A DNA stretch of 38,969 nt, taken from the NCBI GenBank assembly GCA_024743405.1, contig JANSWP010000069.1:1-38969 (forward strand), given 5' to 3'. The notes beneath the pieces are model-generated. The model was not told the DNA's origin. It searched no databases and worked only from the letters and a program-made list of their open reading frames with translations. The DNA comes from Bacteroidota bacterium. GTDB taxonomy: Bacteria; Bacteroidota; Bacteroidia; Chitinophagales; Saprospiraceae. The position numbers were made by a program, and so were the translations under genes. Positions 27,701 through 35,000 of the stretch are shown piece by piece (position 1 is the stretch's first letter; every line of letters starts with the position of its first letter).

Positions 27701-29360
27701 CTCCATCCATATCATAGTCAGGTCCCAAAGGAGAACAATCCTCTAAAATATCAAGGGTGACGATACCTGTCCCAAGTCCATCGAAGGGCACAAAAAGCCA
27801 ATAGTCAAGATATTTTTCGTTTCCAAAATTATTAATATAAACGAAAGGTGTTTGAGTAGGTTCAGCATTTCCAGGAGTTCCACCACCACTCACATGACCA
27901 CCTACAGAAGAGTGATCATAATAAAAATCAACTTCTGGCGGATTACCCATATTGTTAAACCATTGAAAGGTAACCCCACCAAAATTATTCTCAATATCTT
28001 CCATAATAATATGCGCTTCCCCACCTCTTACTTCAATTTGATAATTGAATTTAAAATCAGTTGTTGCTGGAATAGCTATTCCTTGACCATCTCTTCCATC
28101 CCAAAAAACAGTATTCGTTCCGGGATCAATTAACTGAGTTAAAATTCTATCGACATTATCGTTATAATCACCATCAAAATTCAAATCTAAGCTTAAAGTT
28201 GCTGTGCCTCCGAGCGTAGAAGAAAAACTCAAATTACCCCCAATTCCTTCTTCAAAAGTATCCTCTAAACAGGGCATGTTCATACCATTTAAGGCTGTAA
28301 TATCAAAGTCATCAATCTCTACTGTTAATGTTGCTGGCTCATTGTACAACCACGTAACATAGGTATTATTTCTATAATAATCTGTCACCAAAGCGGAAGA
28401 AGGCATATCCGTATTTGGTATATTGAAAAATATCTTATTATTTACTAAAACGCCATTAGGCAAATCTTCCGCTTGAGGCTCATAGTAATACATTAACCCC
28501 GGTTCCCACTCACCTACTTCACCAGACCTGTTAATAGAGTCACGATTTTGAGATCTATAAGTCCGCCTCAAATCATCATAAACGAACCCACTTGAATTAG
28601 AAGAAATTGGAAACCGAAACGGATCAGCTTCATCAAAATCGACTTCATATTGAAACCCGTCTTTGGTTAGAATGTAATACTTGGGTGAAGTTTTAAAACC
28701 ATTTTGGTTGATGATTGAAATATATTCATTAGAGTAAACCCGACCTTCCAATAAATTGCCTCCTTCATTACCTGCAGCTAGTTGGGAAACTGTAATATCC
28801 CATGCTAAAACTACTCTTGGTATTTGCGGCTGATGAAGGTTACGAGACCAAGGTGCATTATTTAATAGATTAGTAAAATTACCCGGAGAGTAGGTAGGAA
28901 AGTCAATCAAAACGGTCCATATCCCTTCTCCATCAGGGGGAACTTGAACAATTCCTGGTCTATATCCAGGTCCATTCATGGATCCTCCACCAGTCGGGCC
29001 ATTTATTTCTTCTATGTTATTATTAATTACTCCAACCCCCAAATTTGGGTCACTAAAGCTTTTAAATAAGGTTCCATCAGGTCGGTAGACCTCTATGAAT
29101 CCTGCCATATATCCTATATGACTGGCTCCAACATTAATAAATTCACCAGGCTTCGCATAAACTTTCATTTGTTGGGGATTTCTGGTATCCAAAAACAAAC
29201 GATAACCTGGATAATTCCTGAAATCTTTAGACCCCTCCGCATTTAAGTCAGAAAAAACGGAAAAAGTGACAATGAATGTAATGAATAATAAGGTGCATTT
29301 GGACCAATTAGAAGAAATGCAATAAAGGGGATGAGTGTGAGAGTAAAAAAGATGCTCCAT
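21738..29360 (-). CDS. Giant type IX-secreted adhesin, TSP3 and Ig-like repeats, CHU_C end
   Basis: This is a 2540-residue cell-surface protein. An unusually long N-terminus precedes the hydrophobic signal segment at about 22-42. Residues 45-545 form a unique head that I do not recognise. Residues about 547-1345 hold a thrombospondin-type-3-like region full of DxDxDGxxD calcium motifs (DDDNDGVPD, DTDNDGINDV), including a 198-residue block present twice. About 1350-2353 carry eleven Ig-like repeats of about 92 residues, each with a Cys near the start (CVGETIEL), YEWFFDDG, and GGCTS near the end. About 2355-2450 look like a cadherin/VCBS-like domain (GTIEEVNGSFVYTPNQNYFG). The last 85 residues are the gliding-motility-associated C-terminal signal (FNRWGDEVYQ, GTYFYLLWL). 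It is first in the operon with PorP/SprF and PD40-OmpA. It is likely an adhesin or gliding/attachment fibre of SprB type; the ligand is unknown. Confidence 0.92.
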   Translation of the reverse strand: MEHLFYSHTHPLYCISSNWSKCTLLFITFIVTFSVFSDLNAEGSKDFRNYPGYRLFLDTRNPQQMKVYAKPGEFINVGASHIGYMAGFIEVYRPDGTLFKSFSDPNLGVGVINNNIEEINGPTGGGSMNGPGYRPGIVQVPPDGEGIWTVLIDFPTYSPGNFTNLLNNAPWSRNLHQPQIPRVVLAWDITVSQLAAGNEGGNLLEGRVYSNEYISIINQNGFKTSPKYYILTKDGFQYEVDFDEADPFRFPISSNSSGFVYDDLRRTYRSQNRDSINRSGEVGEWEPGLMYYYEPQAEDLPNGVLVNNKIFFNIPNTDMPSSALVTDYYRNNTYVTWLYNEPATLTVEIDDFDITALNGMNMPCLEDTFEEGIGGNLSFSSTLGGTATLSLDLNFDGDYNDNVDRILTQLIDPGTNTVFWDGRDGQGIAIPATTDFKFNYQIEVRGGEAHIIMEDIENNFGGVTFQWFNNMGNPPEVDFYYDHSSVGGHVSGGGTPGNAEPTQTPFVYINNFGNEKYLDYWLFVPFDGLGTGIVTLDILEDCSPLGPDYDMDGVGDVTDIDDDNDGVPDLKEYCNAVGGFACLPGGLDPNQDEDFDGVPNFLDANDVAVSNPCLDANNDGICDQVASVYDTDGDNVPDHLDVDSDNDGVTDLTEAGHGQPDVDGNGIIDGLPIEFGDNGLYNPIATDPHAVTATENYMRWDWDNDGVPDHDDLDADNDGINDVKEAGFGDLDADLNGRIDVGTPAIVTQYGLPFSIAPSQTGVPIPLPFDKDMDVIPDWHDLDSDNDTILDVEEGGNPDPDDDGQIGEGNPVVDIDGRATEDALGNPLSTTSDPFDWDMDGIPDFHDLDTDNDGINDVREASHLDPDNNGLPGTAIPSVNSKGIPISDTNGLIFSSTSNPDDTDTDGVRDYRDLDTDNDGINDVREGGNPDGDNDGIIGLNNPVVNNDGQAIVSGNGDPITTTSNPTDKDVDNIPDWRDLDSDNDTILDVEEGGHPDPDDDGQIGLGNPLVDLFGRATEDENGNLLSTTSDPLDWDMDGVPDFHDLDTDNDGINDVRENSQLDPDNNGLPGTAIPNVNSKGIPVSDTNGLIFSSTSNPDDTDTDGVRDYRDLDADNDGINDVIEGGNPDKDNDGIIGLNNPVVNNDGQATESGNGDPLNTTSDPTDTDGDNISDFRELDADDDGISDVIEGGNPDPDNDNIIGSGTPTVNIFGQATEDANGDPVSPTSNPTNTDGDPNPDFQDLDADDDGIPDNDECPDDAPCANGDGDANPDFQDIDRDNDGINDADECENSTPCPDTDDDGILDVDDLDTDGDGLLDEDECPDGAPCPDGDMDGISDWRDFDCNPLAPVPSIDSISGDGIYCNGDLAIININTGNNYNGLVTYQVTGPNGFDTIATPNPAGAFEFGIPNISIDQVGTYMIQLISEEGCIGEANSFDIEIINTADAPDIMIANEDVCLGEDIVLTCSPLIGNGVIYEWFTNSSGSTQSVAITSDPILTIPNSNITDSGSYWLMTTLGSCESPFSDTIDVNILDVANVNVAISAIDPVLCIGETLEIVGNTIMVPGVTYEWYVDYGLGNELVSSSDTSYLRIENAVASNSGTYTLVAKIQGCSSPPSNSIIINVSNTLNETPFMMVIDDNLCEGQTLNLIGSDPTGVATEYEWFFNDGSGPVSLGSTTVPNLSIGNFTSINEGDYYLVIKIGDCISNPSNIRNITVVDISNEEPTISIGNTIYCIGGEFLLSSTIVPGNGIVYDWYFDDGSGPEKVATTGQNIWLFSDLTIDDTGVYTVVANDGGCLSQVSNSIMIQVTDILNQTPTLIASDNEICEGATIEMNVTSIPGGADTYEWYFDDGNSVTLIATTSVPTLFIQNADMADEGIYTVFASMAGCVSQSSNALSLTITNVLNQTPTLSVDEDMLCVGETIELNSTPISGGSVVYQWFFDDGNGWIPLGSTNTPTFFVNDAQLGSTGIYSVVAGIGGCTSVPSNSVDVVITDVYNETPSISVNDDNPCVGELIELNCSIVGGPNVTYIWFFDDGTGNIVIGSTSVATLFVGNALPGNTGVYSVTVQVGGCTSTFSNSVDVEVTDVLDETPVISASQEVLCAGYDLELTSSMVGGSGAVYEWFFDDGSGLTLIATTSSPILVRNNLTISDSGTYSVVVTLGGCQSPISNGVNVEVTTQMGETPVLAVDDTSLCSGASFTLTSNSFSGNNVQYEWYLDTGNGTMLIATTTNPSLIINNATQDNSGAYTVIVTDGDCVSNVSNARNVEVIGAAQVVAINDTSEDNPACSGEVIQLGIPPVQNATYQWFGPNGFMANTPIVNIDPATTDNNGDYFVIVTVGECEFTSNNTTVYVSNLIDAQDDTFNTLFNESLTDIDVVVNDELAGLTDWTISLVSLPENGTIEEVNGSFVYTPNQNYFGQDFFVYEICDVICPDNCSEATVRLNISGNSTTEECFVPNIITPNGDGKNELFKVPCVDNDFLNNRLKIFNRWGDEVYQAAPYKNDWGGTFKGQPLPAGTYFYLLWLTESEVDCLSGYFTITR
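22300..25313 (-). repeat. Array of eleven Ig-like coding repeats
   Basis: Within the adhesin, about 92-residue units repeat eleven times; units 2-10 are closest. Shared positions are the first Cys, YEWFFDDG, an aspartate-glycine-Tyr strand (SGTYSVV), a second Cys in GGC, SNSV, and a closing TDVLNETP. The two cysteines in each unit could form a disulfide. The first and last units are shorter or more diverged. Confidence 0.8.
25850..27054 (-). repeat. Two tandem copies of a 594-bp (198-residue) block
   Basis: Inside the calcium-binding region of the adhesin, the DNA repeats with a 594-bp offset. For example, TTTTGAATTCACA at 26121 recurs as TTTTGAATTCACACTCGG at 26715, and CCATCATTATTTACAACCGG near 25921 recurs at 26515. 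Each block holds three about 66-residue units with different inserts (NGLPGTAIP, NNDGQA, GRATED). The blocks are similar along their whole length, so they come from a fairly recent internal duplication. Confidence 0.85.
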
Positions 29361-29412
29361 GGTCGGTTTTTGTTGAATTTTTTTTATAAAAAGTCCCTAC
29401 TTCAATCAACAG

Positions 29413-29440
29413 CAAAGATGAAAAATTAAATTAAAAACAA
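29413..29440 (-). promoter_or_regulatory. Probable promoter of the adhesin operon
   Basis: On the minus strand TTG (29440-29438), 17 nt, then CATCTTTG (29420-29413), one base away from the Bacteroidota TAnnTTTG box. It lies about 52 bp upstream of the adhesin ATG, which gives a leader of roughly 45 nt. Confidence 0.45.
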
Positions 29441-29612
29441 TTTGTTATTTGTATCTAATTCATTGTCAAAATCAAAAATATTGCCAAATGATTAAATATG
29501 ATAGCTCCTAACAAATACGGATAATAAGTAGATAAGGTGATACCTAGAAATAATTTTGAGAAACTTGGAGAAAATAAAGTGTTCAATTTGGAGAATTATT
29601 CTAAGTAGGTGC

Positions 29613-29764
29613 TTGGACAGAAATAAGTTCCATATTTGACGAAAACTATTTATTTGCCAGACGAGGCAAAAAGCACAGGCATATCCTTAGATATGGCGAG
29701 CATTTTTAACGAAATATAGTGAAAAAATAGTCCGTCATAATGTGTGTCAGTTATTTCTGTCCAA
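29613..29764 (+). repeat. Hairpin family 1, copy E with family 2 arms
   Basis: The outer arms TTGGACAGAAATAA (29613) and TTATTTCTGTCCAA (ending 29764) are exact complements, and pairing continues inwards through ACTATTT/AAATAGT. The core is GACGAGGCAAAAAGCACAGG, an apical stem CATATC/GATATG with loop CTTA, then GCGAGCATTTTTAACGAA. The same TGGACAGAAATAAG arms enclose the family 2 elements at 11904 and 38521. It lies upstream of the adhesin promoter. Confidence 0.8.
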
Positions 29765-29877
29765 TCACTTAAGCAGGTGATCAAATTAAATTATATAATA
29801 AGGGTCACTGAAATTAATATTATACAAATCAGAGCCAAAAGAATAATTCAATAGACTTGTTTCATTTTCACCTACCC

Positions 29878-29906
29878 AAAAAAAAACGCCTCCCATAGGG
29901 AAGCGT
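29878..29906 (-). terminator. Rho-independent-type terminator, minus strand
   Basis: On the minus strand ACGCTTCCC, loop TAT, GGGAGGCGT is followed at once by a run of eight or nine T. The stem has one mismatch. It lies about 410 bp beyond the stop of the cyclic-nucleotide-domain gene, so it may instead end a small transcript from the stretch between 29907 and 30316. Confidence 0.65.
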
Positions 29907-30048
29907 CGCTGCTTTTAATAAATCTGTATAATGAGAATATTTCTCCATGTTGATTGGGTTCTATACTCAATTTCAAATACTTAATCTCGAGTACGAACGC
30001 CTTTTTCTCTAATCACTTTCACAAAATAAATACCTTTTTAAATTTTAG

Positions 30049-30156
30049 TTACACTAACCTTTCCTTCACCCAAGTTATTGTTTGAGTTATCTTTTTTAAA
30101 GATTCTCCTTGATATTTATCAGCCTCAAAAATCTGAAATTTTAAACGTTTTTCCAC
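30049..30156 (-). CDS. Possible 35-residue small protein, GTG start
   Basis: The minus-strand frame from GTG (30156) to TAA (30049) reads VEKRLKFQIFEADKYQGESL, then KKITQTITWVKERLV. It is charged, lysine/glutamate-rich and looks helical, unlike translated random A/T-rich DNA. An in-frame TAG lies 4 codons upstream of the GTG, so the frame begins here. A minus-strand terminator lies 143 bp downstream. I do not recognise it. The same stretch might instead hold a small non-coding RNA. The rest of 29361-30316 has no other gene. Confidence 0.25.
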   Translation of the reverse strand: MEKRLKFQIFEADKYQGESLKKITQTITWVKERLV

Positions 30157-30316
30157 TATTTTATACTAAAATAAATTTTCCACAACTTTTAACAATACAC
30201 ACAACTAACTGACAATCATTAATTTAACCCTTAAAAATAAATAAAAATTAAACTTCAGTCATACTAAATAACTCTAACTAAAGATTGAACGCATAAACTC
30301 CCTTGAAAACTGTCAA

Positions 30317-31222
30317 CTAAATCTCCCCCTCAAAAAAACGCATTCGGATGTAATCAAATACCTTGCTCACTTTTAAATTGGTCGTCGCTGGGCCCGTTCG
30401 TATATAAAACAGCTCATCGTTTCCGTCCTTCAAGTAAGCCGGTACAGTAGCTGCTTCGACTTCGATTCGTAAAATAGTTTTTCCCTCTAAAACTTCTGGT
30501 TCAGCCCTTACAAATCGAGTGTGTAAAGTGCTAATTTTATCTTTGATAAGCTTATTCAAATGCAACAACATTTTGTCGTTATTTTGGAATTGATCATTTT
30601 CCAAACCAATAATTTCGCCAGCATCATTTACACCAATTAATAAAGTCCCTCCATGTGAATTCAAAAAAGCAGCAATAGTTTTCAAAGAAGCATGTTCGAT
30701 GGCTTTGTCTCTTTTCTGAGTGTGGATATTCCACCTCAAACTCGATTTAAACTCAACAAAATCATCTTCACCATCTGCAATTAAATCTCTGGTTGATACT
30801 TGTTCTCTTGACCGTAAATAATTAGTAATCTTTATAGCTAATCCTCTTACAATTTTTAAAGCTGTCAATGAATCTACTTTCTCTTTTTCAAACAAGCTCT
30901 TTCCACAAATACTGATCAAGCTCCCTGATTCTTTTGCCCAAACAGCACCTGTCCGAACACTTCTATTAATGATCGCAATTTCACCAAAAAGGCTGCCCTT
31001 ACGAAAGATTTTATATTGGTCATTATGAATAGAAAGGGAAAATCCTCCTTTTTCAACCAAAAACAAATAATTAGCGGGTTGATCTTCAGAAAAAACAAGG
31101 TCGTCTTTACTATATTCTATGCGTTTGGAAATAGCTAAAATCTGCCCTAGTTCATGATCATCTAAGCCACTAAAAACTGGATTATTCCTAAATAACTTCG
31201 CGTTCTCTTTAGTGTATTCCAT
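30317..31222 (-). CDS. Cyclic-nucleotide-binding domain fused to AlbA/Schlafen-type domain
   Basis: This is a 301-residue cytoplasmic protein. Residues about 15-130 form a cyclic-nucleotide-binding domain of CRP type, with the phosphate-binding cassette GSLFGEIAIINRSVRTGAVWA at about 76-96. Residues about 150-280 match the AlbA_2 (Schlafen-like, AAA_4) domain: DDFVEFKSSLRW, then KTIAAFLNSHGGTLLIGVND and GEIIGLENDQ. AlbA_2 domains occur in putative DNA- or RNA-binding regulators and in Schlafen-type nucleases. The usual CRP winged-helix DNA reader is absent, so the AlbA part may replace it as output. It lies between the two CHU_C genes, all on the minus strand. Domain calls are good; the ligand and target are unknown. 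Confidence 0.82.
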   Translation of the reverse strand: MEYTKENAKLFRNNPVFSGLDDHELGQILAISKRIEYSKDDLVFSEDQPANYLFLVEKGGFSLSIHNDQYKIFRKGSLFGEIAIINRSVRTGAVWAKESGSLISICGKSLFEKEKVDSLTALKIVRGLAIKITNYLRSREQVSTRDLIADGEDDFVEFKSSLRWNIHTQKRDKAIEHASLKTIAAFLNSHGGTLLIGVNDAGEIIGLENDQFQNNDKMLLHLNKLIKDKISTLHTRFVRAEPEVLEGKTILRIEVEAATVPAYLKDGNDELFYIRTGPATTNLKVSKVFDYIRMRFFEGEI

Positions 31223-31270
31223 TCTTTATTGATTCCTCTTATTATCGTCCCAAAACATTAGATTTTATGC

Positions 31271-31278
31271 CAAAAGTA
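31271..31278 (-). promoter_or_regulatory. TACTTTTG -7 box upstream of the cNMP-AlbA gene
   Basis: On the minus strand TACTTTTG matches TAnnTTTG exactly, 48 bp upstream of the ATG at 31222. No TTG lies at the expected -33 distance, so support is partial. Confidence 0.3.
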
Positions 31279-31402
31279 TTATTGAGAGAGAAGTTTTGGA
31301 ATAAAGTCTATTATGGTAATGGAATTTCACAACGATCAAAAGTCCAAATGATTGAGCGTAATAAATAAAATTTTGCAGTAATCCAACAACCAGCGCTTCC
31401 TA

Positions 31403-34400
31403 CTATCTCAATAAAGTCAACTCCCCATCTTCTTCAAAAAGCTCGCCCGTTGCAATTGCTCGTATTTTAAAATAATAAACATATACATCTGAAGGTGAAG
31501 GTTTTCCATCCAGCGTACCATCCCAGAAATGGTCATTGCCACTCCCTTCATGGACTGTTTCCCCCCAACGATTAAAAATAGACAATGAGATCACTTCAAA
31601 GTTTTCGCCTTCATCAATCAATTGAAAAAAATCGTTCATTTCGTCGCCATCAGGCGTAAATGCATTCGGGATTTGATATTCGCATACAATGGTTTCATCA
31701 ACGAATATTTCAATCGTGTCTGTCGAAACACAGGTGAACCCATTGATGGTATTAGTCACTTCTAAAAGATAAACCCCTGCCCCACAAATAGTCGGCGTCA
31801 AAGTATTTTGTCCATCTTCAATTGTTGATTGACCCAAAGCTGTCCAATTGTAGGTAACATTATCACCAATGGTTGAGTTGCTTGCATCTAAGGTGGTACA
31901 ATTGCCATTTTCGCAATCCAGTGGATCTGCAGGTTCTATAATCACATTTGCAGAAACGAATTCAACATTTGAAATAATCACACTATCACAGCCCAATTGG
32001 GAAGTAAAAATATCAGTATAGACTCCAGTTTGAGTTTGGTTTTGCCCTTGAGCAAAATAGGTTTCACCTTCACATAATTGAATACTCAAGGAATCCAAAA
32101 ACTCTACAAACATTAAATCGGTCGTTACAATACTATCACAACCTATAGCAGTTTGAAGCGTGTCCACATATATACCACCCGCAGACTGAGCCGCACCACC
32201 GACAAAATAAATCTGACCTTTACATAAAACAACCTCTACAGAATCAGAAGAGGCTGCTGTCACGCTTAATTCAGTCACGATAGTGCTATCGCATCCATTT
32301 AACTTCACAAAAGCATCAGTATAAACTCCTGGTTGGGTTTGATCCGCCCCACCAGCGAAATAAGACTCTCCTTGGCATATTTCGACCTGAATGGAGTCTA
32401 AACTTGCGGTTGGATAAAGATTATCGCCCGTACAGGCATATTGTAGATTATTCGCTCCACCTGTAGAACCCGTGAACCCACAATAAGCAGTAGAAATGCC
32501 TTGGAAGCAATTCTGTACAATGTCATAAACTCCTGAAATTTGAAGGGTACCATCAAAGAAAATTTCATAAGTCATGGTTGTTGGATCCCAATTAAAAGTG
32601 ACGATATGTTCTTGTCCATCTTCAATATTCGGCAGGACTGCTGGCCCTCCGATTGGATTTCCCATATCACCATTAATATTGACCGCTATATGGTCTTGGA
32701 AAGGGTCACCCAAATCAACATTTTGCCAAGTATCGAACTCAATAATAAAGGAATTATCGATACTTCCAGCGCCAATTTGACCTCCAGAAACCCCACAAGC
32801 ATTCGCGCCATCTACACTTTGATGATAAACCATACAAATGCCATCTGCACCTCCATCATTGTCTCCTAAATAAACAGTAATGTTTTGACTGAAAGGTTCG
32901 AAAAAATTGACTTGCTCAGCTGCCCAAACACAACTTTTTTGCGTGTTTTGAGCAGGCGTAATTTGAATGCAAGAGTAGTCAAAATTATACGGCGTATAAA
33001 CGGCATCTCCTATCAATGTATATTCGTCTGCTGAGAGTGGGGTATCTTCTGGCAGTCCATTCAAAACACCCACTGTAGTTGGACTGAAATCTAGAGTAAC
33101 GCCCCCATTCACAATATTTCCATCAAAATCATTAATAAACACGAGATAAATCTCCCCATTTTGAACTGGCATGGCGGAAACAAAACCATCGCCACTATCG
33201 CCTTCACAATCATCCGAAACTGTCATATTATTTAAAGGATTCAAATTCGTTAAACCCGTCATGGAAGACAATGTATTTAATGCAGCCGTACTCCTCAAAG
33301 GTTGATTGTTTTCCATAAAATCACACATCATTTCAAAATCTGGAATGGGACCCCACACTTGAATATTGAGGTTTGAAGCTTCAAATTCATTTCCATTTTC
33401 GGCAATAAATCCAAAATCACCATCCGCTTGGGCTTGGAAGAAAAGCCAAGTATAATGAGCTGCCCCAGTTCCCGTCCAACAACCGTCATTGACACCCACT
33501 TGGAAATATTCTGGAATGGAAAGCGACGTTTGACCTACCGCAAAAGCATCAGGTAAGCCTTCGCAATTATTCAATAAAAGAGCATCATCACAAATCGGTC
33601 GAGCGGGCGCAGTAACTGGACAAGCTACATTCACAATCTGAATATTAAAGTCGGTACAGTTAGCATTACTAATCACTATAAAAATAGGATCAAAAGCCGT
33701 CAAAGAAATGCCCTGAATAATCAAACTGTCATTGGTGGTATTTTGAGCAAATCCCATACAATCGGAAGCAGATTCGGGGCAATCGTTATAAACCGAAAGC
33801 CCAGTGTTCAAATCGGCACCAGTAATGATAATATCAATACAAGCATCATTGAAAGGATTATAGGTATAAACAAAATCTTCCCCCTCCAAAAGCGCATCTG
33901 AATTCGCACACGGACCAGACTGAACATCGTCTCCAGAATTACAAGTGGTTACACCATTTTCGGTGAATGGTAATCCAAAAATATTCGTTGTCTCTTGACA
34001 AGGTACAAAAGTTGTCATACAGGAATCAGGCGAACATTGCCAATTCAGCTGAAAACCAGGAGCTGTTATGATAAAGTCTGAAGTGAATTGAATAGTTACA
34101 CAATTACTACCAGCCTGTAAAGAAATATTATCGCCAGCGCCCGTGAAATTTGCCATTTCAGGCGCATTGATATCATCACCTGCATAAAAGGTCAAGAAGT
34201 CAAAAGAGTTTTCAATATTGTAATTGACCAATTCCAAGTTTATGCAATTAGTCAAAATATCAGGACAAATTGTAAAGGTGAAATCTTCGTCAACTTGATA
34301 TTCATTATCCGGCCCTCCCGAATCGAAAAGGGTTCCCGAACAGGTATTAGAAGTCAAGTCCGTACCCATTATATAAGTTTGGCTTAATTCTTCAATACAA

Positions 34401-34900
34401 ACAACAAAATCGCCCCAATTTGGCGTCGCATTTATAGACCAGTCGTTAATTCTTAAGAAATAAGTCAAATTGGGCGTTAGTCCTAATAAGTCTATAGTGA
34501 CTACACTAGAATTCGCATTTGAGGTCGCACAATTCAACTCTACCAATTCATCGACCAAACAATCTCCACGATAAATAGCAATTTGAGGTTGAGTAATACT
34601 TCCATTCAACCCATTAACCCCAGTTACATTGATCGTAAAATCAACAATATCAATTGGAACGGTAAACTGAAACCAGACATCTCGATCCACGGTACCGCCA
34701 TTAAAACAACTCGGCACATTATCTATTGGGCTAGAAAATGCCATTGACAACGTTGCATTGACATTATTAAAGGTGTCAGGAAAAGGGCAAATTGGAGCTA
34801 CTCCTAGATCGACTATACCCGAACAATCATCATTGATCGGTTGGGAAAAAAGATTAAAGAAGAAGGAAAGAAAAAAAATAGAAAGTATGGTTTGTTTCAT
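31403..34900 (-). CDS. Type IX-secreted protein with CUB-like and lectin-like regions
   Basis: This is a 1165-residue exported protein with a signal peptide at residues 1-19 (ends LFSQ). Residues about 190-290 resemble a CUB domain (DFLTFYAGDDI, then SNCVTIQFTSDF and GFQLNWQC). About 630-810 resemble a legume-type (L-type) lectin: ICMVYHQSVDG, SFIIEFDTWQN, DHIAVNINGD, HIVTFNWDPTTMTYEIFFDG. Three about 54-residue repeats follow at about 837-990 (CQGESYFAGGADQTQPGVYTD, ending GCDS). The last 85 residues are the CHU_C secretion signal (FNRWGETVHEGSG, WDGTLDGKPSPSDVYVYYFK). The protein is probably displayed or released by the type IX system to bind carbohydrate. No PorP/SprF gene is adjacent; the one at 20719 may serve both. 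Confidence 0.85.
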   Translation of the reverse strand: MKQTILSIFFLSFFFNLFSQPINDDCSGIVDLGVAPICPFPDTFNNVNATLSMAFSSPIDNVPSCFNGGTVDRDVWFQFTVPIDIVDFTINVTGVNGLNGSITQPQIAIYRGDCLVDELVELNCATSNANSSVVTIDLLGLTPNLTYFLRINDWSINATPNWGDFVVCIEELSQTYIMGTDLTSNTCSGTLFDSGGPDNEYQVDEDFTFTICPDILTNCINLELVNYNIENSFDFLTFYAGDDINAPEMANFTGAGDNISLQAGSNCVTIQFTSDFIITAPGFQLNWQCSPDSCMTTFVPCQETTNIFGLPFTENGVTTCNSGDDVQSGPCANSDALLEGEDFVYTYNPFNDACIDIIITGADLNTGLSVYNDCPESASDCMGFAQNTTNDSLIIQGISLTAFDPIFIVISNANCTDFNIQIVNVACPVTAPARPICDDALLLNNCEGLPDAFAVGQTSLSIPEYFQVGVNDGCWTGTGAAHYTWLFFQAQADGDFGFIAENGNEFEASNLNIQVWGPIPDFEMMCDFMENNQPLRSTAALNTLSSMTGLTNLNPLNNMTVSDDCEGDSGDGFVSAMPVQNGEIYLVFINDFDGNIVNGGVTLDFSPTTVGVLNGLPEDTPLSADEYTLIGDAVYTPYNFDYSCIQITPAQNTQKSCVWAAEQVNFFEPFSQNITVYLGDNDGGADGICMVYHQSVDGANACGVSGGQIGAGSIDNSFIIEFDTWQNVDLGDPFQDHIAVNINGDMGNPIGGPAVLPNIEDGQEHIVTFNWDPTTMTYEIFFDGTLQISGVYDIVQNCFQGISTAYCGFTGSTGGANNLQYACTGDNLYPTASLDSIQVEICQGESYFAGGADQTQPGVYTDAFVKLNGCDSTIVTELSVTAASSDSVEVVLCKGQIYFVGGAAQSAGGIYVDTLQTAIGCDSIVTTDLMFVEFLDSLSIQLCEGETYFAQGQNQTQTGVYTDIFTSQLGCDSVIISNVEFVSANVIIEPADPLDCENGNCTTLDASNSTIGDNVTYNWTALGQSTIEDGQNTLTPTICGAGVYLLEVTNTINGFTCVSTDTIEIFVDETIVCEYQIPNAFTPDGDEMNDFFQLIDEGENFEVISLSIFNRWGETVHEGSGNDHFWDGTLDGKPSPSDVYVYYFKIRAIATGELFEEDGELTLLR

Positions 34901-34926
34901 CTTGTTTTATTTTCGATTTTGAAAGT

Positions 34927-34934
34927 CAAAGATA
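34927..34934 (-). promoter_or_regulatory. TATCTTTG -7 box of the lectin-like gene
   Basis: On the minus strand TATCTTTG matches TAnnTTTG exactly, 26 bp upstream of the ATG at 34900. A -33 TTG is not found at standard spacing. The region to 35000 must also hold the promoter of the divergent oxidase gene. Confidence 0.4.
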
Positions 34935-35000
34935 GAACAACCTATTAAGTTTCGTTTATCTTCGTAAAGAAAATCAATCTTCAATTTTTAATCTTCCAAA

